From positions 1-64,000 of the forward strand of contig CALLKK010000003.1 in NCBI GenBank assembly GCA_938008435.1: a stretch of 64,000 nt of DNA, read 5' to 3'. The translations under genes were made by a program, and so were the position numbers. Shown piece after piece: positions 1 through 8,476 of the stretch (position 1 is its first letter; each line of letters begins with the position of its first letter). Below the pieces are notes generated by a model. That model did no database searches. It was not told where the DNA came from and worked only from the letters and a program-made list of their open reading frames with translations. The stretch comes from an uncultured Steroidobacter sp. (GTDB lineage: Bacteria; Pseudomonadota; Gammaproteobacteria; Steroidobacterales; Steroidobacteraceae).

Positions 1-621
1 GAGCAGCCGCTGATAGTCACCGGCCGCGTATTGAATGCCGCGATCGGAATGATGCAGCAGCGCTCCTGTCGGTTTGCGACGCCACAGCGCCATCGTGAGC
101 GCCTGGGTCGCCAACTCCGTCGTCAACCGCTCACTCATCGCCCAACCGATCACCGCACGCGAATACAGGTCCAGCACGACCGCCAGATACAACCAACCTT
201 CTGCGGTCCACACGTAGCTGATGTCCCCGGCCCATACGCGATCGGGCTGCGTCACGTTGAACGCTCGCTTCAAGGTGTTTTCAGCCACCGGCAAGCGATG
301 CGAGGATTTCGTCGTAGCTCGCCATTTGCGGGCGCTCTTCGCCCGAATCTGCGCCGCTCGCATCAGCCGAGCAACGCGATTCTCGCCAACGCAGTGACCT
401 GCCGCGCGCAGCTCCTGCGTGATCCGCGGACTGCCGTAGCAGCGGCGCGAACGTTGGTGCGCCTCGCGAATCCGATCGAGCAGCTGGCGATTGGCTTGCG
501 CTCGAGCGCTCTCTGGCCGACTCAGCCACGCATAGTATCCGGAAGTCGAAACCTCCAGTGCCGAGCACATCAGATTCACTGCAAAGCGGCCGGCGTTGTC
601 CTTGATGGCTCGGTACTTCAT
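1..621 (-). CDS. IS3-family transposase OrfB (DDE integrase core), partial
   Basis: This is the catalytic transposase subunit, made as an OrfAB frameshift fusion in this family. The visible 207 residues start at an ATG overlapping the OrfA stop (ATGA). They include the HTH_21-like stretch with SRRCYGSPRI, then the rve integrase core with the first Asp in WAGDISYVWT and the second in VVLDLYSRAVIGWAMS, and the HHSDRGIQYAA motif near the window edge. The catalytic Glu is expected further on and is not visible. No internal stop is seen. Confidence 0.9.
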   Translation of the reverse strand, partial: MKYRAIKDNAGRFAVNLMCSALEVSTSGYYAWLSRPESARAQANRQLLDRIREAHQRSRRCYGSPRITQELRAAGHCVGENRVARLMRAAQIRAKSARKWRATTKSSHRLPVAENTLKRAFNVTQPDRVWAGDISYVWTAEGWLYLAVVLDLYSRAVIGWAMSERLTTELATQALTMALWRRKPTGALLHHSDRGIQYAAGDYQRLL

Positions 622-917
622 TTGTGCTCCTTCGCGAAGAACGCCGCCGCACGTTTTAAAAAATCCCGCTCCTGGGTCACCCGAGCAAGCTCGCGGCGAA
701 GCCGGGCGATCTCCTCCTGTTCTGCTTTCACCCCACTGCGCGTCTTGCCCGCGGCCTGCGCCTCACGTTCCTCGCGCATCCAGCGATGCAGCACGTTGGC
801 ATTGACGCCGAGCTCCCGCGCAACCTGCGTGACCGGCTTGCCCGAATCATTCGCTAATCGAACCGCTTCTGACTTGTACTCGTCGCTGTACTGGCGACGC
901 GATCTTCGTTCCGACAT
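618..917 (-). CDS. IS3-family transposase OrfA (helix-turn-helix)
   Basis: This 99-residue protein binds the IS ends. It has an N-terminal transposase_8-type helix-turn-helix (YSDEYKSEAVRLAND, then VTQVARELGVNANVLHRWMR) followed by a leucine-zipper-like coil (IARLRRELARVTQERDFLK) that mediates oligomerisation in the family. It is followed directly by OrfB in the -1 frame. Length and architecture are normal. Confidence 0.9.
   Translation of the reverse strand: MSERRSRRQYSDEYKSEAVRLANDSGKPVTQVARELGVNANVLHRWMREEREAQAAGKTRSGVKAEQEEIARLRRELARVTQERDFLKRAAAFFAKEHK
654..660 (-). promoter_or_regulatory. Probable programmed -1 frameshift site of the IS3 element
   Basis: On the minus strand OrfA reads GAT TTT TTA AAA CGT, giving the heptamer T TTA AAA in the X XXY YYZ pattern of -1 slippery sites. 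After a -1 slip here the new frame stays open through the OrfB ATG at 621 and on into OrfB, so an OrfAB fusion can be made. The site is read from sequence; its use is inferred from the family. Confidence 0.6.
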
Positions 918-981
918 CTCAAACCTCCGATCTCGTTATTGTCCACCTTACGAAGGTGTCCACGAAATCGGGGGAGGTTCA

Positions 982-1257
982 CCCTTCTTTTACGATCGCG
1001 CGGACAAACAGGAAGAGAGTCTTTACGCCGTACCCGCGCTTCGCCTAAGGCTGGCTTTGCTTCGCTGGCTCTATATCGAGCGCCAACCGATCGCCGGCAA
1101 CTGGCGATACATCATCGAGCAGATCGGCTACTAAGCCTAAGTCGCACGGCAAGCGATAACCATGCCGCCTACTGGCAGCGATTGTCGCTAATGTCCGCAC
1201 ACTCGCCGCCATCGCGGCGAGCCTATCGACGCGATCGGCCTTCATCAGGAGCAAAAG
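982..1257. other. Gap between the IS end and the GFA-fold gene; possible remnant of an interrupted gene
   Basis: No complete gene is seen. A plus-strand frame crossing the IS end stays open to a stop at 1132-1134 and ends in a protein-like tail (WLYIERQPIAGNWRYIIEQ) just inside the IS boundary. This could be the 3' end of a gene that the IS interrupted, but I do not recognise the tail and the rest of the frame is antisense to the transposase. A good ribosome site, AGGAG, lies just before 1258. Confidence 0.3.
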
Positions 1258-1662
1258 ATGCCAACCATCTCGGGTCGTTGCCTTTGCGGCGCAGTGAGCT
1301 TTCGGGCGAGCGATGCAGAGGATCACTTTCATGTCTGCCACTGCGGCATGTGTCGACGCTGGGCCACAGGACCGTCGATGACGGTCCCCGCACGCAACGT
1401 CGAGATCGCTGGCGAAGAGCATCTCGTGCGCTATCGGTCGTCCGAGTGGGCCGAGCGCGGCTTCTGCGGCCGATGCGGTTCGAGCCTGTTCTATTTCTTG
1501 ATTCTCGCCAACCAGTATTTCCTGAGCATGGGTGCGCTCGACGATGCTGCCGCCATCTCGCTCGGCACGGAAATCTTCATCGACCGTAAGCCGCCTCAGT
1601 ACGAGATCGCCGGCACGCATCCGCGAAAGACGGAAGCCGAGGTCTTCGCGCAGTGGTCCTGA
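1258..1662 (+). CDS. GFA/CENP-V family zinc protein
   Basis: This small 134-residue protein has the GFA fold (named after glutathione-dependent formaldehyde-activating enzyme), whose members bind structural zinc through scattered cysteines. Visible motifs are GRCLCGAVSF near residues 6-15, CHCGMCRRW around 28-36 and FCGRCGSSLFY around 69-79, the usual spacing. The ATG follows AGGAGCAAAAG. The substrate of most GFA-family proteins is unknown, so a formaldehyde role should not be assumed. It is monocistronic by context, with the N-acetyltransferase 140 bp downstream. Confidence 0.85.
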   Translation: MPTISGRCLCGAVSFRASDAEDHFHVCHCGMCRRWATGPSMTVPARNVEIAGEEHLVRYRSSEWAERGFCGRCGSSLFYFLILANQYFLSMGALDDAAAISLGTEIFIDRKPPQYEIAGTHPRKTEAEVFAQWS

Positions 1663-1803
1663 TTCTTTGACAGGCCGATGCGACCGCGCGCGGCTTGCGC
1701 ACGACACGCAACATCGGCGGTACGATACGCATCCCGAACACTCCGCTGGCGGCCGTCACGCGCGCCTCGGCCTCGTGATGGCCGCAGATGCCAGGGCAGA
1801 CCG

Positions 1804-2616
1804 ATGTCGTTCGATCTCGAAGCCTATTGCCGCCGTGTCGGCTACGACGGCCCACGCGTACCGACGCTCGAAACGTTGCAAGCCTTGCACGCTTTGCATC
1901 CGGCTGCGATCCCGTTCGAGAACTTGGATCCCTGGCTCGGCATGCCAGTGCTGCTCGACATCACGTCCCTGCAACGCAAGCTGGTGGACTCCAAGCGCGG
2001 CGGCTATTGCTACGAGCACAACCTTCTCTTCAAGAGCGCGCTTGAAGCCATCGGTTTCGCGGTAACCGGACTTGCAGCACGCGTGCTTTGGGGACGGGCG
2101 GCCGATGCCGTCACGCCACGCACGCACATGCTGCTCTTGGTGGAAGTCGAAGACGAGCAGTACCTCGCCGATGTCGGGTTCGGCGGCCAGACGCTCACCG
2201 TCCCGCTGCAGCTCGAGCTCGATGTCGCGCAGCCGACGCCGCACGAGTCATTCCGCTTGACCGAATACAACGGCGACTTCTTGCTACAGACGTACATCCG
2301 CGACACGTGGCAACCGCTGTACCGCTTCGACTTGCAGCGTCAGGAGCTCGTCGATTACGAGCTCGCGAGCTGGTACTTGTCCCACCATCCGCAATCGCCC
2401 TTCGTGGCGGGTCTGCGTGTCGCTCGCGCCGTGCCTGGCAAGCGCTTCAATCTCCTGGGTAACGAGCTGATGACGCATACGCTGGGGGCGCAAAGCACGA
2501 AGCGCAGACTGAGCTCCGCGGACGAGTTGAGCGAAACGCTCGAGACGGTATTCGGTATCGCGTTACCGCAGCATCCACAGCTCGCAAGCCGTCTGCAGCG
2601 CCTCGTGACCGCCTGA
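1804..2616 (+). CDS. Arylamine N-acetyltransferase
   Basis: This cytosolic enzyme of the NAT family transfers acetyl from acetyl-CoA to aromatic amines or hydrazines through a Cys-His-Asp triad. In the 270-residue protein the triad is clear: Cys69 in RGGYCYEHN, His108 in TPRTHMLLLV and Asp123 in YLADVGFGG, at the standard spacing. The N-terminus AAIPFENLDPWLG is also typical. I chose the ATG at 1804 because family proteins begin just before this helix; an upstream in-frame ATG at 1678 would add 42 residues of low-complexity Arg/Ala sequence. The physiological substrate cannot be told. Confidence 0.93.
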   Translation: MSFDLEAYCRRVGYDGPRVPTLETLQALHALHPAAIPFENLDPWLGMPVLLDITSLQRKLVDSKRGGYCYEHNLLFKSALEAIGFAVTGLAARVLWGRAADAVTPRTHMLLLVEVEDEQYLADVGFGGQTLTVPLQLELDVAQPTPHESFRLTEYNGDFLLQTYIRDTWQPLYRFDLQRQELVDYELASWYLSHHPQSPFVAGLRVARAVPGKRFNLLGNELMTHTLGAQSTKRRLSSADELSETLETVFGIALPQHPQLASRLQRLVTA

Positions 2617-2641
2617 CGTTCGAGCGACCCTTGCCCGTTCG

Positions 2642-3217
2642 CTACGCGCGACCATAGCAGCCGATCAACAGCCCTTTGGCGAGCACGTGATCGCGCATGC
2701 AATCGAGCAGTGCGGTGCGGCCGGGAGGCGACTCGAAGCGCGGCACGATATCGAGCGCGAACACTTGGAACACGTAGCGATGTAGGCCGTGCCCGGGTGG
2801 TGGGTCGGGCGGCAAGTACGTGGCGTTGAAGAACGAGTTGACGCCCATGGCCTCGCTGCTGCGCTCGTCGGTTTTGCTCGCAAGCACCCCTTCGGGCAAG
2901 AAGGCATCGACGCCAGGCAGATCCCAGACGATCGCATGCACGAGCGGTGCAGGCGTGGGACTATCGGCATCCTCGACGAGCAACACGATCGCCTGCGTCC
3001 CTTCCGGAACGCCAGTCCATTCGACGGGTGGCGAAAGCCCTTCACCGTCCGCGGTGTAGCGTTCGGGAATCGTGCCGTTGTACTCGAACGCCGGGCTCTT
3101 GAGCTCGATCGTCGCGTTCGTGCCTGTCAGCAGCGTATCGACCACGGCAAGCCCTTCGGCTCCCGCGCGTAGCTCGCGGATTGCCTCGCCCAGTCGTGGC
3201 GGTGTTCTTTCCAGCAT
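2642..3217 (-). CDS. YbhB/YbcL-type PEBP (Raf kinase inhibitor-like) protein
   Basis: This 191-residue protein belongs to the bacterial phosphatidylethanolamine-binding protein family. The ligand-pocket motifs are present: SPAFEYNGTIPERYTADG, then VEDADSPTPAPLVHAIVWDLP, and late PPPGHGLHRYVFQVFALD. No signal peptide is seen, so a cytoplasmic location is likely. The start at 3217 has GGAG eight bases upstream; longer versions of the frame upstream are Arg-rich and non-protein-like. It converges with the N-acetyltransferase gene (25-bp gap) and diverges from nhaA. The ligand is unknown. Confidence 0.9.
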   Translation of the reverse strand: MLERTPPRLGEAIRELRAGAEGLAVVDTLLTGTNATIELKSPAFEYNGTIPERYTADGEGLSPPVEWTGVPEGTQAIVLLVEDADSPTPAPLVHAIVWDLPGVDAFLPEGVLASKTDERSSEAMGVNSFFNATYLPPDPPPGHGLHRYVFQVFALDIVPRFESPPGRTALLDCMRDHVLAKGLLIGCYGRA

Positions 3218-3490
3218 GAGGTGCGCTCCGGTTCCGAATGAACAATGAATCCCGCGCGACGGTCGACGGTTCCGCTCGCACGACGGTGCGCATCGATCCG
3301 TCTCGAGCGGAGACGTCTTGGCGTTGAGAGCAGCGGCGTCGTGACGTCGCAAGCACCGCTGTTCGCCGTCGAGTCTCCTTGATCGCGTTCTTGATTGTGT
3401 GTGTAATAGCGCGCTGGGTGTCGGGCTGCACACCGCGGTCGTCAGATAGGCATGAGGTGGTCGGGCCGCCACCTCGCTGGAGAACCATCT

Positions 3491-4864
3491 ATGCATCGGC
3501 CCGCTGATCTAGATTCGTTACCGCCTCCTCCTGTTGCCGAGCGCGTCGTCAACGCGCTCGAACGATTCCTGCACATCGAAGCCGTCAGCGGCATCGTGCT
3601 GCTGATCGTTGCAGCGATTGCGCTCGTGTGGGCCAACTCGCCGGCTGCGGAGTCATACGAGCATTTCTGGCACACGCCGGTCACGATCGGAATCGGCTCC
3701 TACGTCGTCTCGCAGTCGCTGCACTTTTGGATCAACGAAGGCTTGATGACGATCTTCTTCCTCGTCGTCGGCCTCGAAATCCGCCGGGAGATATACGAAG
3801 GCGCCTTGTCGAACATTCGCCTGGCCACTTTGCCCATTGCAGCCGCGCTCGGCGGGGTGGCCGTTCCGGCGATCATCTACGTCATGATCAACACCGATCC
3901 CGAGGCGCATGCCGGGTGGGCCATTCCCACCGCCACGGATATCGCCTTTGCTGTCGGCGTGCTGGCACTGCTCGGCAAGTGGATTCCGGCGTCGGTGCGC
4001 ATCCTGCTGCTGGCATTGGCGATCATCGATGACATCGTCGCCGTCATCATCATCGCGGTGTTCTACTCGAGCGGACTGAACGTCGACGGCGTGTGGCTCG
4101 CCGTCATCGGCGTTGCGATCGTGCTCCTCTATCAGCGCCTCGGCGTCGCGTCTGCGTTCGCATACGTGCTGCCGGGTTTCATCGTGTGGGCCGGATTTCT
4201 CAAGATCGGCATACACCCAGCGCTCGCCGGCGTGATGCTCGGCCTGATGACGCCGGTCTTGCCGCTCGTTCGCAGGGATCGCCCGCTCGCAATCTTCACG
4301 CGCATGCTGAGCGAGCTGCGCGAACGCCTCGGCACAGAGGACAACCAGAACGACCCGCGCACGCTGCTCGAGCCCGTCAAGCAGCTTCGTCGCGCGCAAC
4401 GCGACATCCTGCCGCCCGTCGTGCGGGTACAAGCGGCGCTGCACCCGTGGGTCGCATTCGGCATCATGCCGCTCTTTGCGCTCGCCAATGCGGGTGTCAC
4501 GCTCGGCGGAGTCGACCTCGCATCGGGCAAGGCGCTGTCCGTCACGGCCGGCGTGCTGGTCGGTCTCGTCGTCGGCAAGCCGATCGGCATCTTCCTGGCG
4601 AGCTGGCTCTCGGTGCGACTCGGTTGGTGTCAGCTTCCTGCGGATGCGTCGTGGCGCGGCGTGCTGCTCGTGGGATGCCTGGGCGGCATCGGCTTTACGA
4701 TGTCGATCTTCACCGCCAATCTCGCGTTCGATTCTGACGCGCTGCTCAATGCCGCCAAGCTCGGCGTGCTGGGCGGCTCCGCGTGCGCGGCCGTCATCGG
4801 CTTGGTGTACGGCAAGCTGTTCGTTGCCAAACCCAAACCGGGGTTATCAAGCGCACCCGTGTGA
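3491..4864 (+). CDS. nhaA: Na+/H+ antiporter NhaA
   Basis: This inner-membrane electrogenic antiporter exports sodium in exchange for protons. The 457-residue protein has about 12 hydrophobic segments. Signature motifs are NEGLMTIFFLVVGLEIRRE, the transport aspartate in ATDIAFAVGVLALLG, and the paired aspartates in LALAIIDDIVAVIII that bind the ion in E. coli NhaA. The start at 3491 has GGAG eight bases upstream; an ATG at 3452 lies before it and lacks a site. The protein is longer than E. coli NhaA (388 residues), with an N-terminal extension and a loop around residues 275-310 (LRERLGTEDNQNDPRT). Confidence 0.96.
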   Translation: MHRPADLDSLPPPPVAERVVNALERFLHIEAVSGIVLLIVAAIALVWANSPAAESYEHFWHTPVTIGIGSYVVSQSLHFWINEGLMTIFFLVVGLEIRREIYEGALSNIRLATLPIAAALGGVAVPAIIYVMINTDPEAHAGWAIPTATDIAFAVGVLALLGKWIPASVRILLLALAIIDDIVAVIIIAVFYSSGLNVDGVWLAVIGVAIVLLYQRLGVASAFAYVLPGFIVWAGFLKIGIHPALAGVMLGLMTPVLPLVRRDRPLAIFTRMLSELRERLGTEDNQNDPRTLLEPVKQLRRAQRDILPPVVRVQAALHPWVAFGIMPLFALANAGVTLGGVDLASGKALSVTAGVLVGLVVGKPIGIFLASWLSVRLGWCQLPADASWRGVLLVGCLGGIGFTMSIFTANLAFDSDALLNAAKLGVLGGSACAAVIGLVYGKLFVAKPKPGLSSAPV

Positions 4865-4866
4865 GC

Positions 4867-4885
4867 GCCGTGACGGAGTCACGGC
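4867..4885. terminator. Hairpin between convergent nhaA and DUF885 gene
   Basis: GCCGTGAC at 4867-4874 pairs perfectly with GTCACGGC at 4878-4885 across a 3-base loop. It starts two bases after the nhaA stop and lies between two converging genes, so it may serve both. There is no U-run. Confidence 0.5.
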
Positions 4886-4917
4886 CCGCACGGCACGCGG
4901 ACACCAGCCGCCGACAC

Positions 4918-6669
4918 TCAGAGCAGCTCGTCACGGCGCGTACGCAGCATTTGCGCGCGTACGAGCGGCAACGGCGGACCGCCGTACGAGAGCAGCTCAT
5001 CGTGAAAGGCTTTCAAGGAACCGCCGCGCTCGGCCATCCAATCCGACCGGAGCTTGCGAATAATGAGCTTGCCGAGCGTGTAGTTGAGATACGCGGGATC
5101 GTACGTGCCGCGCGCAGCTTGCTGACGTGCATTGCCGGCGTCCTGATAAGCCTTCTCGCGAAACATCCGCTCGCATTCGGCCACGCTCATGTTCTTCGTG
5201 TGCAAGCCGATCGCGCATAGATAACGCACGTTGCGCAGTAGCGCGTTCGTCAGCTGCGCGACGTGCAACTCAGGCGCCGAGTCGGCCAGCCCCTGTTCCA
5301 CCATCAGCTCCTCCGTGTAATGCGCCCAGCCCTCGGCAAAGGCATAGCCGACGAATAGCTGGCCGAAGCGCCATGACGCGCGATTGGCGTGGAGGAAATG
5401 CAGGAAATGGCCGGGCCACACCTCGTGAATCGAAACGAACAGCAGATCCGCGCGTCCTGGAATATAGGCTTCACGCTCCGCTTTGCTCCAACTCGGATCG
5501 GGCGGCGCGATGTAATAGATCGACGGCATGCCCTTGTCGTATGGACCCGGGATGATGATGTAGGCGGAGTTCTGCCGCTGATAGGGCGGCGCCTCGTCGA
5601 CGAGCGCTTCTTCGTCTCCAGGGATCGACACGAGATCGCGGTCGATCAAGAACTGCTTGAGGCGGGCAAGCTGCTCGCGCGCGCCTTGCACAGGTCCGCC
5701 CTGCGACTTGTCGGCCGCGATGCGTGCGATACAGTCTTCGATCTTGCGGTTCGGCAAATAGCGCGAGCACGCTTCCTCGAGGGCCTGCAAATTGCGCTCG
5801 AGATCTTCCTGTCCGATCTGCTCGAGCCGCTCGAGCGGCGTCGTCACGCGCTCGGTCATCTCGAGCATTTGCGCGAAGCGCTCGGGGCCGAGCGCGAAGC
5901 TCTCGTGTGCCGTCGCTCGTAGCGATTCCATCCACGCGCGCATCTCCTGCATCGCGCGCGCCGCTGTCTCCGCCGCATCTGCGAGCTCTTGCTTGAGCTG
6001 CGCATCTTGCACGTCCGCGAAGGCAGCGAGCCCATCGGTGCGATAGAAATCGGCAAATCCGCCGAAACCTGCGATCGCGTACTCGATGTGCGTCCGAGCA
6101 AGCGGCGGCTCGAGCGTCTCGCGAATTTGCGCAAGCGCCGCCGGCACGGCTCTCAGGTATGCGATAAATGCCTTGAGCCGTTGCTCCGCCGGCGCATACG
6201 GCACAGCGATATATACCGAGGGATCGAGACCGCGCCCGAAATAATACGTCGGACTCTTGAACGGACTGCGCGCGACCTTGAGCCAGAACAGATCCTTGTC
6301 GATGACGCTGATGAGGTAGTCGCGTTGAAAGCGATGCGGCGGCAGCAGCGCTGCGTTCTCGAAGGCTTCCGCATGCTTGCGCAACGCTTCGAGCCGGCGA
6401 ATCTCGTTCTCGATGCCCGCTCGGCTCCAATCGGGCAGCTTGCCGTCGAACTCATGCCGCCCCGATCCGACGGCGAACGCCGGATTCGCGACGAAGTAAC
6501 TTTCGATGAAGTCGTCGACGAACCGCGGCCATGCTGCATTCGCGGCGGCAGTGGCGGCCGGCGGGGCGCTCTCGCCGGAAGATTCCTTACGTTGGCATCC
6601 CGCTAGACAGGCGAGTCCCGAGACAATCGAGACGATCCGCACCCAAATCGGCATCGCACGCGAATCCAC
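4918..6669 (-). CDS. DUF885 family lipoprotein, predicted zinc metallopeptidase
   Basis: This exported lipoprotein of about 583 residues belongs to the DUF885 family, related to M2/M3-like peptidases. The zinc-binding helix reads FVSIHEVWPGHFLHFLH, with His415, Glu416 and His421 in numbering from the GTG start. The N-terminus has a signal sequence ending in the lipobox LAGC. The start is uncertain: GTG 6669 has GGGGG five bases upstream and is preferred; ATG 6684 and ATG 6654 are in frame, and both keep the signal peptide. It is single-gene by context, and the substrate is unknown. Confidence 0.85.
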   Translation of the reverse strand: MDSRAMPIWVRIVSIVSGLACLAGCQRKESSGESAPPAATAAANAAWPRFVDDFIESYFVANPAFAVGSGRHEFDGKLPDWSRAGIENEIRRLEALRKHAEAFENAALLPPHRFQRDYLISVIDKDLFWLKVARSPFKSPTYYFGRGLDPSVYIAVPYAPAEQRLKAFIAYLRAVPAALAQIRETLEPPLARTHIEYAIAGFGGFADFYRTDGLAAFADVQDAQLKQELADAAETAARAMQEMRAWMESLRATAHESFALGPERFAQMLEMTERVTTPLERLEQIGQEDLERNLQALEEACSRYLPNRKIEDCIARIAADKSQGGPVQGAREQLARLKQFLIDRDLVSIPGDEEALVDEAPPYQRQNSAYIIIPGPYDKGMPSIYYIAPPDPSWSKAEREAYIPGRADLLFVSIHEVWPGHFLHFLHANRASWRFGQLFVGYAFAEGWAHYTEELMVEQGLADSAPELHVAQLTNALLRNVRYLCAIGLHTKNMSVAECERMFREKAYQDAGNARQQAARGTYDPAYLNYTLGKLIIRKLRSDWMAERGGSLKAFHDELLSYGGPPLPLVRAQMLRTRRDELL

Positions 6670-7036
6670 GATAACCCCCTGCATTCCAGCCGTGGGGATG
6701 ATACGCCCCGCGGCGCAGCCGCAACATCGTAGGATCCGACGATGACGGACACGCAAGCGACGGAGAAGCCAACGACAGGATGGTCGATGCACCGCACTAA
6801 GAGGCCGGCGCGAACGCCGACGAGAAAATCGCCCGAGGACCCGCACGGAGGGAACCAACTTCGCTGGCCGTGCGTCCTCATATCGGAAGTAGCGAAGTTT
6901 CAGCGAACGAGCGAATTGCACCCGTTCCACGAATGAGGTCTTCGTTCCAGGGCTGATCCCGAGCACTTCCGTCGCCTCGAGACCACTCCATTCTGGAGCA
7001 AACGTTATCTCCTCCGATAACAGGCTCTCGAGACAC
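6670..7036. other. Intergenic region upstream of the DUF885 gene
   Basis: This stretch of about 370 bp should carry the promoter of the DUF885 gene on the minus strand. A plus-strand frame at 6742-6936 has no ribosome site and no recognisable content. I see no tRNA or repeat here. Confidence 0.4.
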
Positions 7037-7064
7037 GAAGCCCCGCCTTCTGCGACGGGGCTTC
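7037..7064 (-). terminator. Hairpin downstream of the rhomboid gene
   Basis: GAAGCCCCG at 7037-7045 pairs perfectly with CGGGGCTTC at 7056-7064 around a 10-base loop, 30 bp after the rhomboid stop. No strong U-run follows on the minus strand. Confidence 0.6.
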
Positions 7065-7093
7065 ACTTTATTCAGCGCTCACACCTGCCTTCT

Positions 7094-7687
7094 TCAGCTC
7101 AACAGACGCGCATACGCGGCGGGATCCGTCAGCGCGACGAACGCGAGGCCCGCCAGCGCACCGCCGAAGTGCGCATCGTGATTGATGCGCCCGTGGGGAT
7201 TCTTCGACGCCCACCAGCTATAGGCGAGATACGCCACGGCGAACAACGGCGCAGGAATCGGGAACGGGATCGGAATGATGTAGAGCGTCTGGTATGGGTT
7301 GTAGACGATGGAGGCAAACAGCACGGCCGAGATCGCCCCCGACGCACCGAGCGATGCGTATTCGGGATTGTTCTTGTGCTTGCGATACGTGCCGATGTGG
7401 CTCGCCACGAGGCCAATGAAGTAGAGCAGCGTGAACTTGACGCTGCCGATCCAGGTCTCGAGCGGAAACGCGAAGAAAAAGAACGTCATCATGTTGAAGA
7501 GCAGGTGCATGAGATCCGCATGCACGAAACCGCTCGTGATGAACGTGTCGTATTGCTTCTTGCGCGCGATCCAATAAGGACGAAACAGATTGCGCTCGAC
7601 GATCTTCGGATTCGAGTACAGACCCAACAGGCTGAACGCGATCGTGCCGGAGAAGATGACGAGCGCAACAGAAAGTTGAATGTTCAC
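7094..7687 (-). CDS. Rhomboid family intramembrane serine protease
   Basis: This 197-residue polytopic membrane protein has the rhomboid catalytic dyad: Ser116 in SLGASGAIS and His173 in HDAHFGGALAG, both in hydrophobic segments. The HADLMHLLFNMMTF stretch (residues 56-69) matches the conserved helix-2 His-Asn region that forms the oxyanion hole. Six transmembrane helices fit the length. Rhomboids cleave membrane proteins within the bilayer; the substrate cannot be told. It is monocistronic, with a hairpin downstream. Confidence 0.93.
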   Translation of the reverse strand: MNIQLSVALVIFSGTIAFSLLGLYSNPKIVERNLFRPYWIARKKQYDTFITSGFVHADLMHLLFNMMTFFFFAFPLETWIGSVKFTLLYFIGLVASHIGTYRKHKNNPEYASLGASGAISAVLFASIVYNPYQTLYIIPIPFPIPAPLFAVAYLAYSWWASKNPHGRINHDAHFGGALAGLAFVALTDPAAYARLLS

Positions 7688-8022
7688 GAGGATGCTCGAC
7701 GCCTTGAAACCACACCGATTTCACGCACGCCCGGACGACGGCACGACTCGCGGACTCGACGGCCCAGCGTCGCTCCGAAGCGAGGAACGGAACTGTCGAG
7801 CGCGCTGGCACCCGCTTGGTCGTTCTTGTGCGCGCCGAAAGAATGCCTGCGAACGCCAGCGACGGCAACGGACTCGGCCCGCCTCCGCTCGAAACCTCGG
7901 CAAAATCGAGAGGATGACACCTTCGCGACCGCCGACCGGGCAACCCCGCAGCCGCAGGGAACGCAGCCGGCAGCCATGCGTTGTGGATGACTAGCCAGTG
8001 CCATCTGCCCTACGCCGCCGCC
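7688..8022. other. Intergenic region between divergent genes
   Basis: This 335-bp GC-rich gap separates the rhomboid gene (minus) from a small hypothetical gene (plus), so promoters for both should lie here. Several open frames cross it but none looks like protein. I see no repeat or strong hairpin. Confidence 0.35.
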
Positions 8023-8358
8023 ATGGAAACGCCGAGACTGACGCCGCATGTGTGGCTGATCGAGCACGAGCGCGAAGACCCGCTGGTGCTCAAGCAGCGC
8101 GAATACGCGCGCGAGGATGCGGCCGAAGCGCTCTTACATATCTTGAGGCAGCACGTCGCGAACGGCTTGCACGTCGCCCCGCCCTTCACCGAGCTCGACA
8201 TCGGGCGTCGTTACGACGTCCAAGATGCCAACGGCTGGTATGCCACGTATTGGTTGTCGGAAGAACAGCTTGCAGCCGACGAAGGCATGTTGACCGCCGT
8301 TGTCACGCCCGGCTCGAACCAGCGCGCACACTCGACTCGTCCGCTCAAGCAGCACTAG
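8023..8358 (+). CDS. Hypothetical protein, 111 residues
   Basis: I do not recognise this protein. It is soluble, acidic, and rich in Glu, Ala and His (for example LTPHVWLIEHEREDPLVLK and RRYDVQDANGWYATYWLSEE), with a plausible alpha/beta composition and no signal peptide. The ATG at 8023 was chosen because the sequence becomes protein-like there; a TTG at 7981 is possible. No clear ribosome site precedes either. It lies 118 bp upstream of sodC on the same strand and could share its transcript. Confidence 0.55.
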   Translation: METPRLTPHVWLIEHEREDPLVLKQREYAREDAAEALLHILRQHVANGLHVAPPFTELDIGRRYDVQDANGWYATYWLSEEQLAADEGMLTAVVTPGSNQRAHSTRPLKQH

Positions 8359-8476
8359 CCATGACTCGTTGCGTTCGCGCAGAGCGGCTCGGACTTTTGC
8401 CGCAGAGCCGTCGATGGCACACTCGATCGGTTGGCCGCACACGCGGCCCCTCTTTCTCATCCCTATGGAGGTAACG

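Larger units (their letters stand above)
1..981 (-). mobile_element. IS3-family insertion sequence, cut by the left window edge
   Basis: Two overlapping minus-strand frames (OrfA, then OrfB in the -1 frame) have the classic IS3-family layout. The terminal inverted repeat next to OrfA is placed at about 957-981: read on the minus strand, the element begins TGAACCTCCCCCGATTTCG, the TG start usual for this family. The other end, the third catalytic residue of the transposase and any target-site duplication lie outside the window, so completeness cannot be judged. What is visible of both frames is intact, so the element may be active. Confidence 0.85.

Noticed and set aside
31..1134. A 367-codon plus-strand frame across the IS element
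   Set aside because: Most of it is antisense to the transposase genes. Only its last 50 or so codons lie outside the IS and were kept as a possible gene remnant.
6742..6936. A 64-codon plus-strand ORF upstream of the DUF885 gene
   Set aside because: No ribosome site, no family resemblance and low-complexity charged content; it is treated as chance.
7037..7064. A small RNA or tRNA near 6950-7065
   Set aside because: Only a simple hairpin is visible; there is no cloverleaf, no T-loop GTTCGA box and no CCA end.
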